In this document: in pieces, positions 51,534-64,000 of the stretch | Layout of the letters: the number at the start of each line of letters is the position of its first letter | How positions within the stretch are numbered: position 1 is the stretch's first letter | From: Phymorhynchus buccinoides | Lineage: Eukaryota > Mollusca > Gastropoda > Neogastropoda > Raphitomidae | NCBI GenBank assembly: GCA_017654935.2 | Contig: CM065699.1 | Coordinates: 51,876,660-51,940,659 of the forward strand | DNA length: 64,000 bases | Direction of reading: 5' to 3' | The notes under the pieces: model-generated | What the model saw: the letters and a program-made list of their open reading frames with translations, nothing else | Database searches by the model: none | What the model was told of the DNA's origin: nothing | Program-made: the position numbers and the translations under genes

Positions 51534-54500
51534 TGCCCACTCTCTCTGATCAAAACAAAAAACACTTGATTATACTGTAATGCCCACTCTCTCTTTGATC
51601 AAAACAAAAAACACTTGATTATACTGTAATGCCCACTCTCTCTTTATTCAAAACAAAAAACACTTGATTATACTGTAATGCCCACTCTCTCTTTATTCAA
51701 AACAAAAAACACTTGATTATACTGTAATGCCCACTCTCTCTTTATTCAAAACAAAAAACACTTGATTATACTGTAATGCCCACTCTCTCTTTGATCAAAA
51801 CAAAAAACACTTGATTATACTGTAATGCCCACTCTCTCTATATCCAGAACAAAAAACACTTGATTATACTGTAATGCCCACTCTCTCTATTCAGAACAAA
51901 AAACACTTGATTATACTGTAATGCCCACTCTCTCTTTGATCAAAACAAAAAACACTTGATTATACTGTAATGCCCACTCTCTCTTTATTCAAAACAAAAA
52001 ACACTTGATTATACTGTAATGCCCACTCTCTCTTTGATCAAAACAAAAAACACTTGATTATACTGTAATGCCCACTCTCTCTTTGATCAAAACAAAAAAC
52101 ACTTGATTATACTGTAATGCCCACTCTCTCTTTATTCAAAACAAAAAAACACTTGATTATACTGTAATGCCCACTCTCTCTTTGATCAAAACAAAAAACA
52201 CTTGATTATACTGTAATGCCCACTCTCTCTTTATTCAAAACAAAAAACACAATTGATTATACTGTAATGCCCACTCTCTCTTTGATCAAAACAAAAAACA
52301 CTTGATTATACTGTAATGCCCACTCTCTCTTTATTCAAAACAAAAAACACTTGATTATACTGTAATGCCCACTCTCTCTTTATTCAAAACAAAAAACACT
52401 TGATTATACTGTAATGCCCACTCTCTCTTTATTCAAAACAAAAAACACTTGATTATACTGTAATGCCCACTCTCTCTTTATTCAAAACAAAAAAACACTT
52501 GATTATACTGTAATGCCCACTCTCTCTTTGATCAAAACAAAAAACACTTGATTATACTGTAATGCCCACTCTCTTTATTCAAAACAAAAAACACTTGATT
52601 ATACTGTAATGCCCACTCTCTCTTTATTCAAAACAAAAAAACACTTGATTATACTGTAATGCCCACTCTCTCTTTTATTCAAAACAAAAAACACTTGATT
52701 ATACTGTAATGCCCACTCTCTCTTTATTCAGAACAAAAAACACTTGATTATACTGTAATGCCCACTCTCTCTTTATTCAAAACAAAAAACACTTGATTAT
52801 ACTGTAATGCCCACTCTCTCTTTATTCAAAACAAAAAAACACTTGATTATACTGTAATGCCCACTCTCTCTTTATTCAAAACAAAAAACACTTGATTATA
52901 CTGTAATGCCCACTCTCTCTTTATTCAAAACAAAAAACACTTGATTATACTGTAATGCCCACTCTCTCTTTATTCAGAACAAAAACACTTGATTATACTG
53001 TAATGCCCACTCTCTCTTTATTCAGAACAAAAAACACTTGATTATACTGTAATGCCCACTCTCTCTTTATTCAGAACAAAAAACACTTGATTATACTGTA
53101 ATGCCCACTCTCTCTTTATTCAAAACAAAAAACACTTGATTATACTGTAATGCCCACTCTCTCTTTATTCAAAACAAAAAACACTTGATTATACTGTAAT
53201 GCCCACTCTCTCTTTATTCAAAACAAAAAACACTTGATTATACTGTAATGCCCACTCTCTCTTTTATTCAAAACAAAAAACACTTGATTATACTGTAATG
53301 CCCACTCTCTCTTTATTCAAAACAAAAAAACACTTGATTATACTGTAATGCCCACTCTCTCTTTATTCAGAACAAAAAAACACTTGATTATACTGTAATG
53401 CCCACTCTCTCTTTATTCAAAACAAAAAACACTTGATTATACTGTAATGCCCACTCTCTCTTTATTCAAAACAAAAAACACTTGATTATACTGTAATGCC
53501 CACTCTCTCTTTATTCAAAACAAAAAACACTTGATTATACTGTAATGCCCACTCTCTCTTTATTCAAAACAAAAAAACACTTGATTATACTGTAATGCCC
53601 ACTCTCTCTTTATTCAAAACAAAAAACACTTGATTATACTGTAATGCCCACTCTCTCTTTATTCAGAACAAAAAACACTTGATTATACTGTAATGCCCAC
53701 TCTCTCTTTATTCAGAACAAAAAAACACTTGATTATACTGTAATGCCCACTCTCTCTTTATTCAAAACAAAAAACACTTGATTATACTGTAATGCCCACT
53801 CTCTCTTTATTCAAAACAAAAAACACTTGATTATACTGTAATGCCCACTCTCTCTTTATTCAAAACAAAAAACACTTGATTATACTGTAATGCCCACTCT
53901 CTCTTTATTCAAAACAAAAAAACACTTGATTATACTGTAATGCCCACTCTCTCTTTATTCAAAACAAAAAAACACTTGATTATACTGTAATGCCCACTCT
54001 CTCTTTATTCAGAACAAAAAAACACTTGATTATACTGTAATGCCCACTCTCTCTTTATTCAAAACAAAAAACACTTGATTATACTGTAATGCCCACTCTC
54101 TCTTTATTCAAAACAAAAAACACTTGATTATACTGTAATGCCCACTCTCTCTATTCAAAACAAAAAACACTTGATTATACTGTAATGCCCACTCTCTCTT
54201 TATTCAAAACAAAAAAACACTTGATTATACTGTAATGCCCACTCTCTCTTTATTCAGAACAAAAAACACTTGATTATACTGTAATGCCCACTCTCTCTTT
54301 ATTCAAAACAAAAAACACTTGATTATACTGTAATGCCCACTCTCTCTTTATTCAAAACAAAAAACACTTGATTATACTGTAATGCCCACTCTCTCTTTAT
54401 TCAAAACAAAAAACACTTGATTATACTGTAATGCCCACTCTCTCTTTATTCAAAACAAAAAACACTTGATTATACTGTAATGCCCACTCTCTCTTTATTC

Positions 54501-55687
54501 AAAACAAAAAACACTTGATTATACTGTAATGCCCACTCTCTCTTTATTCAGAACAAAAAACACTTGATTATACTGTAATGCCCACTCTCTCTTTATTCAG
54601 AACAAAAAACACTTGATTATACTGTAATGCCCACTCTCTCTTTATTCAAAACACTTGATTATACTGTAATGCCCACTCTCTCTTTATTCAGAACAAAAAA
54701 CACTTGATTATACTGTAATGCCCACTCTCTCTTTATTCAAAACAAAAAACACTTGATTATACTGTAATGCCCACTCTCTCTTTATTCAGAACAAAAAAAA
54801 CACTTGATTATACTGTAATGCCCACTCTCTCTATATCCAGAACAAAAAACACTTGATTATACTGTAATGCCCACTCTCTCTTTATTCAAAACAAAAAACA
54901 CTTGATTATACTGTAATGCCCACTCTCTCTTTATTCAGAACAAAAAAACACTTGATTATACTGTAATGCCCACTCTCTCTTTATTCAAAACAAAAAAACA
55001 ATTGATTATACTGTAATGCCCACTCTCTCTTTATTCAAAACAAAAAACACTTGATTATACTGTAATGCCCACTCTCTCTTTATTCAAAACAAAAAACACT
55101 TGATTATACTGTAATGCCCACTCTCTCTTTATTCAAAACAAAAAACACTGATTATACTGTAATGCCCACTCTCTCTTTATTCAGAACAAAAAAACACTTG
55201 ATTATACTGTAATGCCCACTCTCTCTTTATTCAAAACAAAAAACACTTGATTATACTGTAATGCCCACTCTCTCTTTATTCAAAACAAAAAACACTTGAT
55301 TATACTGTAATGCCCACTCTCTCTTTATTCAAAACAAAAAAACACTTGATTATACTGTAATGCCCACTCTCTCTTTATTCAAAACAAAAAACACTTGATT
55401 ATACTGTAATGCCCACTCTCTTTTATTCAAAACAAAAAAACACTTGATTATACTGTAATGCCCACTCTCTCTTTATTCAAAACAAAAAAACACTTGATTA
55501 TACTGTAATGCCCACTCTCTCTTTGATCAAAACAAAAAACACTTGATTATACTGTAATGCCCACTCTCTCTTTATTCAAAACAAAAAACACTTGATTATA
55601 CTGTAATGCCCACTCTCTCTTTGATCAAAACAAAAAACACTTGATTATACTGTAATGCCCACTCTCTCTTTATTCAAAACAAAACAG
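51534..55687. repeat. Minisatellite of about 4.15 kb, roughly 83 units of 49-51 bp
   Basis: Unit: TGCCCACTCTCTCTTTATTC, AAAACAAAAAACACTTGATT, ATACTGTAA. Variation is nearly confined to one position class (TTTGATCAAAAC, TTTATTCAAAAC, TTTATTCAGAAC, TATATCCAGAAC) and to the A-run length. TTTGATC units cluster in the first kilobase and in the last few units; the core is TTTATTC. No frame is open across it. Confidence 0.97.
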
Positions 55688-55740
55688 AAACAGAACTCTC
55701 ATCCATAACACTCTGAATCAAAGCTGATCAAAAACATACT

Positions 55741-56256
55741 GCATACCTGCCAACCCTCCCGTTAAATCCGGGGGCTTCCCGGATTTTGTCACCTCTCCCA
55801 GTCTTCCCGGAATTCACGTGAAACTCCCGGATTTCGAAATTTCCAGCTTAGATGATCTCAGAAACGGGTGTTATGAAAACCGAAACTGGGTTTCAGGAAG
55901 CTTCGCTGAGCAGAGTTCATACTGCGCACGTCGGAAGCGGGGGCTACTTCCTCCTGCAATCCTTTGTTTGGCGGTCTTTAGGCCTGTCACGCCGCCATTG
56001 AAGTAACCTCGCCATGATGCCGAAGGCAAAGGAGAAGACGAAGAAATGGAAGACCGTCTTTTCAGACGATTACAAAAAATTTGGTAAACTTTAACTTAGA
56101 ATTACTTCAGTGAGCCTCCTGAGGGTTAGTTTTCACATTTAAAAGAAAAAAGTTTCTCAGCTTCAGGGGGCTGCGCCCCCTCACCCCCGCTCTGGGAGGG
56201 GAGATACTCCCCCCTCCAGCATTTTGTTTGGGGAAAGTTGGTGGCTATGATGTACT
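55741..56256 (+). mobile_element. Inverted-repeat DNA transposon remnant
   Basis: CATACCTGCCAACCCTCCCG at the left pairs with AAGTTGGTGGCTATGATG at the right (imperfect). Internally, CCCGGATTT repeats and an ATG-started mini-exon (56014-56083) are seen, suggesting an internally deleted autonomous element. Confidence 0.6.
56014..56083 (+). pseudogene. Possible transposase first exon
   Basis: MMPKAKEKTKKWKTVFSDDY, KKF, then a donor-like G/GTAAAC. A short basic start of this type is common in host-spliced transposases, but no domain is present and nothing downstream continues it. Confidence 0.35.
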
Positions 56257-56485
56257 GTGTAGTAACTAAGTCAAACTAAGGAGTGGTCGTCCACGAGCTG
56301 CTTCAAGGGCACTATGTGTGTGAGTGTGTGTGCGCACGCGCGAGTAGACACCACTTCTGTCGATAGTCGCCACAGAACTAGGATTAGGAGGGTGCTTGTA
56401 CCTAACAAAAAAAAGGCTAATGATTAAAAAACTGTCTATGTGATGATAGAGGAGGTTCATGAATTGATTAATCAATTCCCCCCAT

Positions 56486-56790
56486 GGGGATACCGGGGGG
56501 TCTTTCATACAAATAGTTCCCCCACCTTCTGGAAGTTCTGTGCTTGTAACTTCCTCTAATCTGTCACTCTCTTTGACTCTGCCTTTTCCCTTTGCTTACT
56601 GTCATCTGCTATCATTCTATCTTACTGGTCCATTCTCCTGCCTTTTTTCTATAAATTCTTACAAAGATTTCTTCAGCCGAAGTCGGACATGCTGGGCCTA
56701 TTTCTTAGTTAGGCGCATAACGGCAGCATGAAACATCTACGCTCATGTGACAGGAAACTCTGAGCGAACGAAGAAGAAGAAAAGATTAAT
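56486..56790 (+). mobile_element. SINE-like element E, type B, plus orientation, near complete
   Basis: CCATGGGGATACCGGGGGGT, AAATAGTTCCCCCACCTTCT, TCACTCTCTTTGACTCTGCC, GGACATGCTGGGCCTATTTC, ending GAACGAAGAAGAAGAAAA. The (GAA)n end defines the 3' end. Confidence 0.7.
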
Positions 56791-56799
56791 CAATCATCA

Positions 56800-57430
56800 G
56801 AAAATTCAGACTTGGCCTTCAGCTTTGTATCTTGAAGGGGAAAAAATGCTCCTTCTTTTTGCAGTAGACAACCACCATCATCCTTTTGATGGTTCTGTTG
56901 TGTGTAATAACTGGGGACTTCGGTCATGTAGTATAGATATCTGTACACAGTAATAATTTCCTTGGCCGCCCAGATGATCGGCTTGAATGGCTGGGGGGAA
57001 AGATGGGACAAGTTGGAAGTAGGATTGGGGAATACTGGAGGGGAATGCGTGGGGCAGGGTCAAAGAGGGAGGGATGGGGGTAGGGGAGGGGCTTTATTGT
57101 ATCTTGGGCAGTACTGTGTCCAAGGCGATATTGATGAGATTACCGGCGCAGGATATACTTTGACTTTCTCTCTTTTCCCACAAAGAATACTTGTACATTC
57201 TCTCTTGTACAAAATTTGCATTTTTCTTTGCATTCTATTAATAATACAGGGTCTGTTTTTTCATTTGAGCCTCTTACGTGCAAGTGGGGTTTTTGCCTGT
57301 TTTTGTAAATTGTAATGTAATGTGTGTGTAAAAACTGCATATTTTTTGTACTGTCATCAATTGTTGTGCATTAGCATCCCAGTCTTCTGTCTTTGCTATA
57401 AAAACTCTACAATTTTGAAAGGGTACAATT
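56800..57430. other. Intergenic DNA, no gene seen
   Basis: G-rich around 56990-57090. No recognised element. Confidence 0.35.
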
Positions 57431-57436
57431 ACTGTT

Positions 57437-57695
57437 AGAGGGTCGAGTGGTTAGAGCGCTCGGCTGCGGTGCGGAAGGTCGCGGGTTCGAGTCCAGCTTG
57501 GAGTCGGATTTTTCTGTCCTGAAAACCCTCCACCCAGCAGGGAGTGGGTACCTGATTCGTTCAGGGAAGGTTAAAAGGCGGCAGAAGGAGAGGGATGGGC
57601 TCCGCCTTCCATGATGCCGTGCCCTTGACACGGTGAACCTCTAACAGTTCATTGCCCCTACGGCCGATAGGCTGTGGGACACCTTTACCTCTTTT
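57437..57695 (+). mobile_element. tRNA-derived SINE, third family
   Basis: Head GGGTCGAGTGGTTAGAGCGC (A-box-like) and CGCGGGTTCGAGTCCAGC (B-box), as in a Leu/Ser-type tRNA. Body GAGTGGGTACCTGATTCGTT and CCTTGACACGGTGAACCTCT, ending TTTACCTCTTTTTTTT. The acceptor stem is not intact, so it is not a tRNA gene. Confidence 0.78.
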
Positions 57696-57987
57696 TTTTT
57701 ACAGTTACTGTTAATGAGATAAGTAAAACTGTATAAAGCACATTAACTCTTCTAATACCATGGGCGAATACGTTTGCCTAAGATATCACTCTACACTCTC
57801 ACCAAATGCAAAGACATTCACTGCCAAACACCCCACCATGTGTTTGTTTTTAGAGCTTCTGTCTCACATACATACTTGAGAAAAAAAATAGTTCCTTCCC
57901 CTCTTGTGGGTTGAGGTGCAGCGGACAACCAAGAACATCAAAAAATACATGGCACTACAAGAGTTAGCAGGACTACACCACAGATTG

Positions 57988-58313
57988 GTCAGCTTCTTCT
58001 TCTTCAATCGCTCAGACAGTTTCCTGTCAATTATGAGCCCAGATGCGTCATGCTGCCGTTATGCGCCTAACTAAGAAATAGGCCCAGCATGTCCGACCTT
58101 GGCTGGAGGAAATCTTTTTTGAAAGTGTTGCTTGGAAAAAAGGCAGGAGAATGGACCGTTAAGGCAGAAAGATAGCAGATGACAGTAAGCAAAGGGAAAA
58201 GAGTCAAAGAGAGTAACAGATTAGAGGAAGCTATAAGCACAGAACTTCCAGAAGGTGGGGGAACTATTCATACAAAAGACCCCCCCGGTATCCCCACGGG
58301 GGAGATTTTTCAA
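57988..58313 (-). mobile_element. SINE-like element E, type B, minus orientation
   Basis: CAGCTTCTTCTTCTTCAATC through CCCCCGGTATCCCCACGGGG. Nearly the mirror of 56486-56790. Confidence 0.7.
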
Positions 58314-58437
58314 ATAAGGTAAGAGCTCTTGTCTGTGGATTCGATAATACCCCTTGCGTTGTCTTTTGCAATGTCTGCAGCGTCACAGAAATATATTCCG
58401 CAAAGAACAAAATTAGTGAACTTGTGCCTTTTCATAT

Positions 58438-58784
58438 TAGTTTGCACCTAAGGTCTTGCTCATTATAAATACAGTGGAACCTTATAAGACCTTCAAAAAT
58501 CATCGAAAATGAGGTTTTATGACTAAATAAGGAAGGTAATTTTAAATCTTACAAAGAAGGGCAATGTCTCAGAGAAGTAGGTCTTATGTGGGAGGGAGTC
58601 TTATAAGGGAGGTTCCACTGTATTAGTTTGCACCTAAGGTCTTGCTCATTAGAAATACAGTGGAACCTCCCTTATAAGACCTTCAAAAATGAGGTCTTAT
58701 AATACTATCAAAGAAGGGCAATGTCTCGGAGAAGTAGGTCTTATGTGGGAGGGAGGGAGTCTTATAATGGAAGGTTCCACTGTA
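58438..58784. mobile_element. Two MITE-C copies in tandem with flanking DNA
   Basis: MITE-C at 58470-58622 and 58656-58784, each preceded by TTAGTTTGCACCTAAGGTCT TGCTCATTA, so the element and its left flank were duplicated together. Confidence 0.85.
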
Positions 58785-59535
<751 letters not shown>

Positions 59536-59782
59536 GGAGTTCTTTGTACTGATGATTTGTTGTCATTGTTGTTTTTCCTTTTGTAACCCCCTCCCCTCTG
59601 ACATGGGCAGAAGGCCTGGATCAGTAAACATTGTGAATTGTGTGAATCTCGTGGTTTTTCCCTTCTCTCTTCTTTTGTTTTTTTCCTTTGTGCGTTTACG
59701 AAATGTTCTGATTCTGTGATGCAAATGATGCAGTACGAACACTTTATTAAATTTTTAAAAAACAATACATTAATCATATTGA

Positions 59783-59783
<1 letters not shown>

Positions 59784-59822
<39 letters not shown>

Positions 59823-59864
59823 TCGTTTGTTTGTTTTTCAATTTATTTTCAATTTCTGTCTCTC

Positions 59865-59961
<97 letters not shown>

Positions 59962-60092
59962 GCTCGCTCTCTCTCATGTGGGGTTTTTTTCAATTTATGT
60001 TCTTTCTTCTACCCCCTCTCTCTCTCTCTCTCTCTCTCGCTCTCTCTCTCTCTCATGTGGGTTTTTTTTCAATTTATGTTCCTTTCTTCTAC

Positions 60093-60127
<35 letters not shown>
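59784..60127. repeat. Cluster of (CT)n tracts
   Basis: Tracts at about 59784-59819, 59869-59974, 60018-60054 and 60098-60127. The last three are each followed by related sequence (CATGTGGGGTTTTTTTCAAT, TTATGTTC.TTTCTTCTACCC), so a unit of about 80 bp was also duplicated. Confidence 0.9.
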
Positions 60128-60134
<7 letters not shown>

Positions 60135-60299
60135 TCAAATCCCCATTTTTAATCCTTGTCTTCCTCAATATTTGTTTCTTCTTTTGTTCTGGTTTCTTGT
60201 TCCTTTAGTTCTCGTACCTTTTTCTCTGCATCCTTTTTCTCTCTCTCTTTTCTCCTCCTTTTCCTCTTCTTCTATGTCTGTTCCTGCTCTGCTTTGAGA

Positions 60300-60887
60300 T
60301 CATAAAGGAGTGGTGAAGTATTAACAATAAACATACCGTTCTACTGCTCTGTAAAAACAGGTGTTCCTCGTATCCATAACAAAAGACTAGGCTAATCAAT
60401 AATGCTGTGTGCGAACAAAAACTTGTTACGGGTCATCGCAGAATAAACCACTGGACGTATCTTCTCCTGCTAGGCAGCCAACTTCAACAGGCTGAAGATT
60501 CTGCTGCACTTAAGACTAAGCATGATTAGATTTAGCAAGCTGAGACCAAAATGTCCCAAGCATAGTATTTGTTAATGCAGGTCACCCGCAGAATACACAC
60601 AAAAAAACTACTTTTTTCCCCCAAATATACAGGAGCCAATCTTTTTTCGGATGGCGACCTAAAGCAAGTCTGCCCCGCATGCTTTATGCCTGTATATAAC
60701 GACCCACGGCAGCGAAAAGTGGATTAGAGCAGAGTGGTTCATAAGTCCACACATACACCCGCGCCCAAGAAAAATTAAGGCCCTGCTTCACCGGCAGCGA
60801 TAAGCTCTTCATGTTGGAGCGCCCCAAATTAGTTCACAGAGACTCGTCCAAAAAATAATGCCACACGTACCATACCATCCATACCCA
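60300..60887. other. Intergenic DNA, no gene seen
   Basis: No supported feature. Confidence 0.35.
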
Positions 60888-61475
60888 TGGGTGAAAGTCG
60901 TTCAGGCATGCTCCTGACACCAGGATTGAAAAAGCTGATAGAGTCTTCAGGATTGACAATTTTCTCATCGGGATCATCGATCTGAAACTGAAATAATAAA
61001 TAATTGTTGCAGACAGAAATATGTCCACAGAGATGCAATTATACTAACACTAACATGGATGCTCCTTGCAGGATGTCCTGAATTGCAGGATTTTTAAATT
61101 GCCTAGAGCCGGAGTATGAGAATTTGAGAAGCAACGATTTTCTTACACACACACAATTAAAAGGGCTTATGTAAGCATTTGCTATATTAAAAGGAATCCG
61201 TATGGCTTCGGCCGAGAGGACGTAAAACACTTTAACAAAGGAGTGTAGCACTTGTACTAGATTAGAGGGGTGAAAAAAGAGCAGTAAGTGTGTGTGTGTG
61301 TGCACTGCCCCTGCACTACGCCGGGGCCGCCCCCTTGCACGATTTTCTTTTTAATTTCCCAGGAGCACCCATGTAGGCCTACTAATCACCACCACCCCTT
61401 AATTCAGGAATAGAGATGATATATATTGTTCAAGAATGGGAAGAGTTCGGAGGCCATTCGAGTTTCATTTTAGGG
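60888..61475 (+). repeat. Dispersed repeat, family D, with a gap
   Basis: GTGAAAGTCGTTCAGGCATG, CAGGATTGAAAAAGCTGATA and GAGTCTTCAGGATTGACAAT at the left, and AATTCAGGAATAGAGATGAT at the right. Unrelated DNA lies between. Confidence 0.55.
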
Positions 61476-61479
61476 ATTT

Positions 61480-62054
61480 TCCACTTTACTCATGCATACC
61501 AACCCTCCGACTTCCCTGTGTGTATACATGTAGGTGCATGCCAGTGGTTAATGGGGATCGAAGAACTGAATTGCAGAAACAATTCCAGCAAACCTGAAAA
61601 AAGAGCTTGTAGTATCCCACAGCTGCATTCTTTTCTTTTTTCCTGCCGTCCCATCTTCTGGGACCCAAAGCTGCGTCAAGTTGCTCCCTGTACGTTGCTG
61701 AATCTGTGTCCAAACTCGCAGCCACACCCTGGTTTGTCAGGTCGCAGAATCGGAAACTAGCTGTCCAAAGGAGGCAAATATATGTTAGATAGTCGAGAGG
61801 CAACTATCAGAGGAGACACTGTATTGCTGCTGGTCGAGTCACTTTAATTAGTGGAGTTCAGTGGAGGCTGTTCTGAGTAGGTAACATACACAGGACACCA
61901 TTTACCAAGCCCCCAACTGACGACAATTGAGTAATGTCTAAGTCGCAGCTGCATTTTCAGATTCCCTTATGACAGCACTCCGGATCCGTTGTCCTTTTTC
62001 TTTCTTCCTTCCTTCCTTTAAGTGACCACAGTCACGCTTGATTTCTGAATCAAT
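61480..62054. other. Intergenic DNA, no gene seen
   Basis: No supported feature. Confidence 0.35.
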
Positions 62055-62570
<516 letters not shown>

Positions 62571-62664
62571 CGCGTGCGTGCGTGTGTATGTGTTAGTTGT
62601 GTCCAACTATATGACTACCACATAGCAGTGAAGCTGACTGCTATTCGATCTGGGGTTACTAGGG

Positions 62665-62800
62665 TTTTACGCCCTCTTCGGCCTTTCGGCCATGTGGGGC
62701 ATTTGATACAAAGATGGTGGGAACAAAACTGGAGGCAATGCCGGGAGGCAGTGCTAAACCAGTAAAATCCCGATTTTTTAATAATACCGATATGTGTGCT
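62665..62800 (+). mobile_element. Retroposon fragment (TTTTACGCCCTCTTCGGC type)
   Basis: TTTTACGCCCTCTTCGGCCT, TTCGGCCATGTGGGGCATTT and CAAAGATGGTGGGAACAAAA. The flank word GTGTGCTATTCGATCTGG recurs after it at about 62795. Confidence 0.6.
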
Positions 62801-63164
62801 ATTCGATCTGGATTGCTGGGCTGAGATATGCATATCAGGGCGCTGGACCAAGTGATTCGTGAAGGGGAGTTTCCGCCGGGGGGTCCAGAGAGCTGCATAG
62901 GTTCCGGGTTAGTTTTGCAATTAAGTGATTATTAAGGCAAAAATCAAGTCATTTTCTACTTTTCATTCTTGTACAAGGTAGATCTTGGGGTAGAGGGGAA
63001 ACCCAGGACCCCCCCCCCCCCACCTGATCCGCCCCTGTACATAGTGGTGGTGGGTAAGGAAAGCTGCAGCGGGTAACTGATAGCTTAGCGTAAAAGCAGA
63101 TTTTTTTTATGTATGTGTATAATATATCACCCAAACCCTTCCCTTCGATCATGCCTCTCTTGTC

Positions 63165-63202
63165 CCCCCCCCCCTCCCCTATCTCAACACACACCACACA
63201 CA

Positions 63203-63257
<55 letters not shown>

Positions 63258-63285
63258 CGCGAGCGCGCGCGCACGCACGCACACA
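63165..63285. repeat. Poly-C and (CA)n tract
   Basis: C-run at 63165-63175, then (CA)n broken by CACC, CGCG and GAGCGCGCGC. Confidence 0.9.
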
Positions 63286-64000
63286 CACCTGGCATACTGT
63301 ATATTCAAAGCAATGAAGCCAAATACTTTGTTTGGTAGCATCTTGATTTGGTAAACATAGTTGTTATTTGTATAGTTTTCTATAATTCATATTATGTGTT
63401 GGAATGGAAATAATTTAACCAAATAAATATCATTTTGCTTATTAATACAAGCTAAGCCAGTTATTTTGAAAAACTGTTTACTTTTAGATTATTTTTGGTC
63501 AGTTATTCTTATTTTATGATTGTATGATTATCTGATTCTTGTGAAAAGATAAAACGGATCGGACAACAAAGATGGCGGGGAATTTGTATCCAGTGTAACT
63601 AAACCGAGCCAAAACTGACAGCCAGCGTTCAACGAACGATAGATTTTCACTGTAAGGGAAGAAAACGCCACAGATCTGATATTTATTTTGCTGTATATTA
63701 GAATCAACAATTCTGAATGTGGAAAATTAGATGTTAAACCAACCATTGAGACAAGAGTCTCTAGTCTCTAGTACTGTAGTACTAGTAGACTAGAGAGAGG
63801 TGAATGTGAAACTAGTCGTGGGATCAGTTACTGAGTTAGTTCAAAGGGGTGGGTGGGCGGGGTGATACTGGTGATGGTTGTTCCTATTGACGTATGGCTG
63901 GGTTATGGGGTGCGTGGGAGATGGGGGCGAAGTCCCCCAGAAGCTGATAATTTGAATGTAAAAGAGGCAAAGAAGGCCTGTCCTTTTTATTTTTTATTAT
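63286..64000. other. Intergenic DNA, no gene seen
   Basis: AT-rich, then G-rich near 63850-63940. A short palindrome lies at about 63745-63795 (TCTAGTCTCTAGTACTGTAG / CTACTAGTAC...CTAGAGA). Confidence 0.35.

Noticed and set aside
51534..55687. CRISPR-like array (regular units of about 50 bp)
   Set aside because: There are no unique spacers: the full unit repeats. The window is an animal genome with introns. It is a minisatellite.
57437..57510. tRNA gene
   Set aside because: A and B boxes are recognisable, but the acceptor stem does not close and the sequence continues into a SINE body.
61486..61803. 105-aa minus-strand open frame
   Set aside because: No similarity recognised and no exon-like borders supported.

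Overview
This is a eukaryotic, almost certainly animal, window. It has three multi-exon protein-coding genes with GT-AG introns, set in about 95% non-coding DNA full of short inverted-repeat transposons (MITEs), SINE-like elements, decayed LINE fragments, minisatellites and (GA)n/(CA)n/(TAG)n tracts. The divergence of the proteins from their vertebrate homologues and the repeat style suggest a lophotrochozoan, most likely a gastropod mollusc. That placement is an inference from pattern, not a search result.

Layout. 1-2.1 kb: (TAG)n tracts, a MITE and a LINE remnant. 2.18-6.3 kb, plus strand: nuclear transport factor 2 (4 exons, 133 aa). 6.3-16.4 kb: intergenic, repeats only. 16.5-26.7 kb, minus strand: proteasome subunit alpha type-7 (6 exons, 249 aa, complete). 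27.0-47.8 kb, plus strand: an SS18/SS18L1 (SYT/CREST) homologue (10 exons, 732 aa, complete). The two start codons lie 321 bp apart on opposite strands, so the genes must share a promoter region. 47.8-64 kb: no host gene seen. It holds a decayed Gypsy-type RNase H fragment, a 5S-rRNA-like retroposon, a minisatellite of about 4.15 kb with about 83 units of roughly 50 bp, MITEs, SINEs and long (CT)n tracts.

The most unusual property is that tandem or local duplications repeatedly overlap exon-intron borders. In PSMA7 the 5' edge of exon 2 (3 copies), the 3' edge of exon 4 (2 copies), the 5' edge of exon 5 (about 13 copies) and the 3' edge of exon 5 (5 copies) are all copied with their splice sites. 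In SS18 an array of 17 units carries a copy resembling the exon 9 acceptor. One SINE-like family also sits within a few bases of two PSMA7 splice donors. Several nested insertions give exact element ends and target-site duplications, because an uninterrupted relative of the target lies elsewhere in the window.

The three genes have housekeeping or chromatin roles: Ran import, 20S proteasome and BAF (SWI/SNF) complex. The PSMA7-SS18 pairing matches, from memory, the human neighbour pairs PSMA7/SS18L1 and PSMA8/SS18, which would make it an old bilaterian gene pair. All exon borders were set by reading frame, splice consensus and family similarity. No transcript evidence was available.
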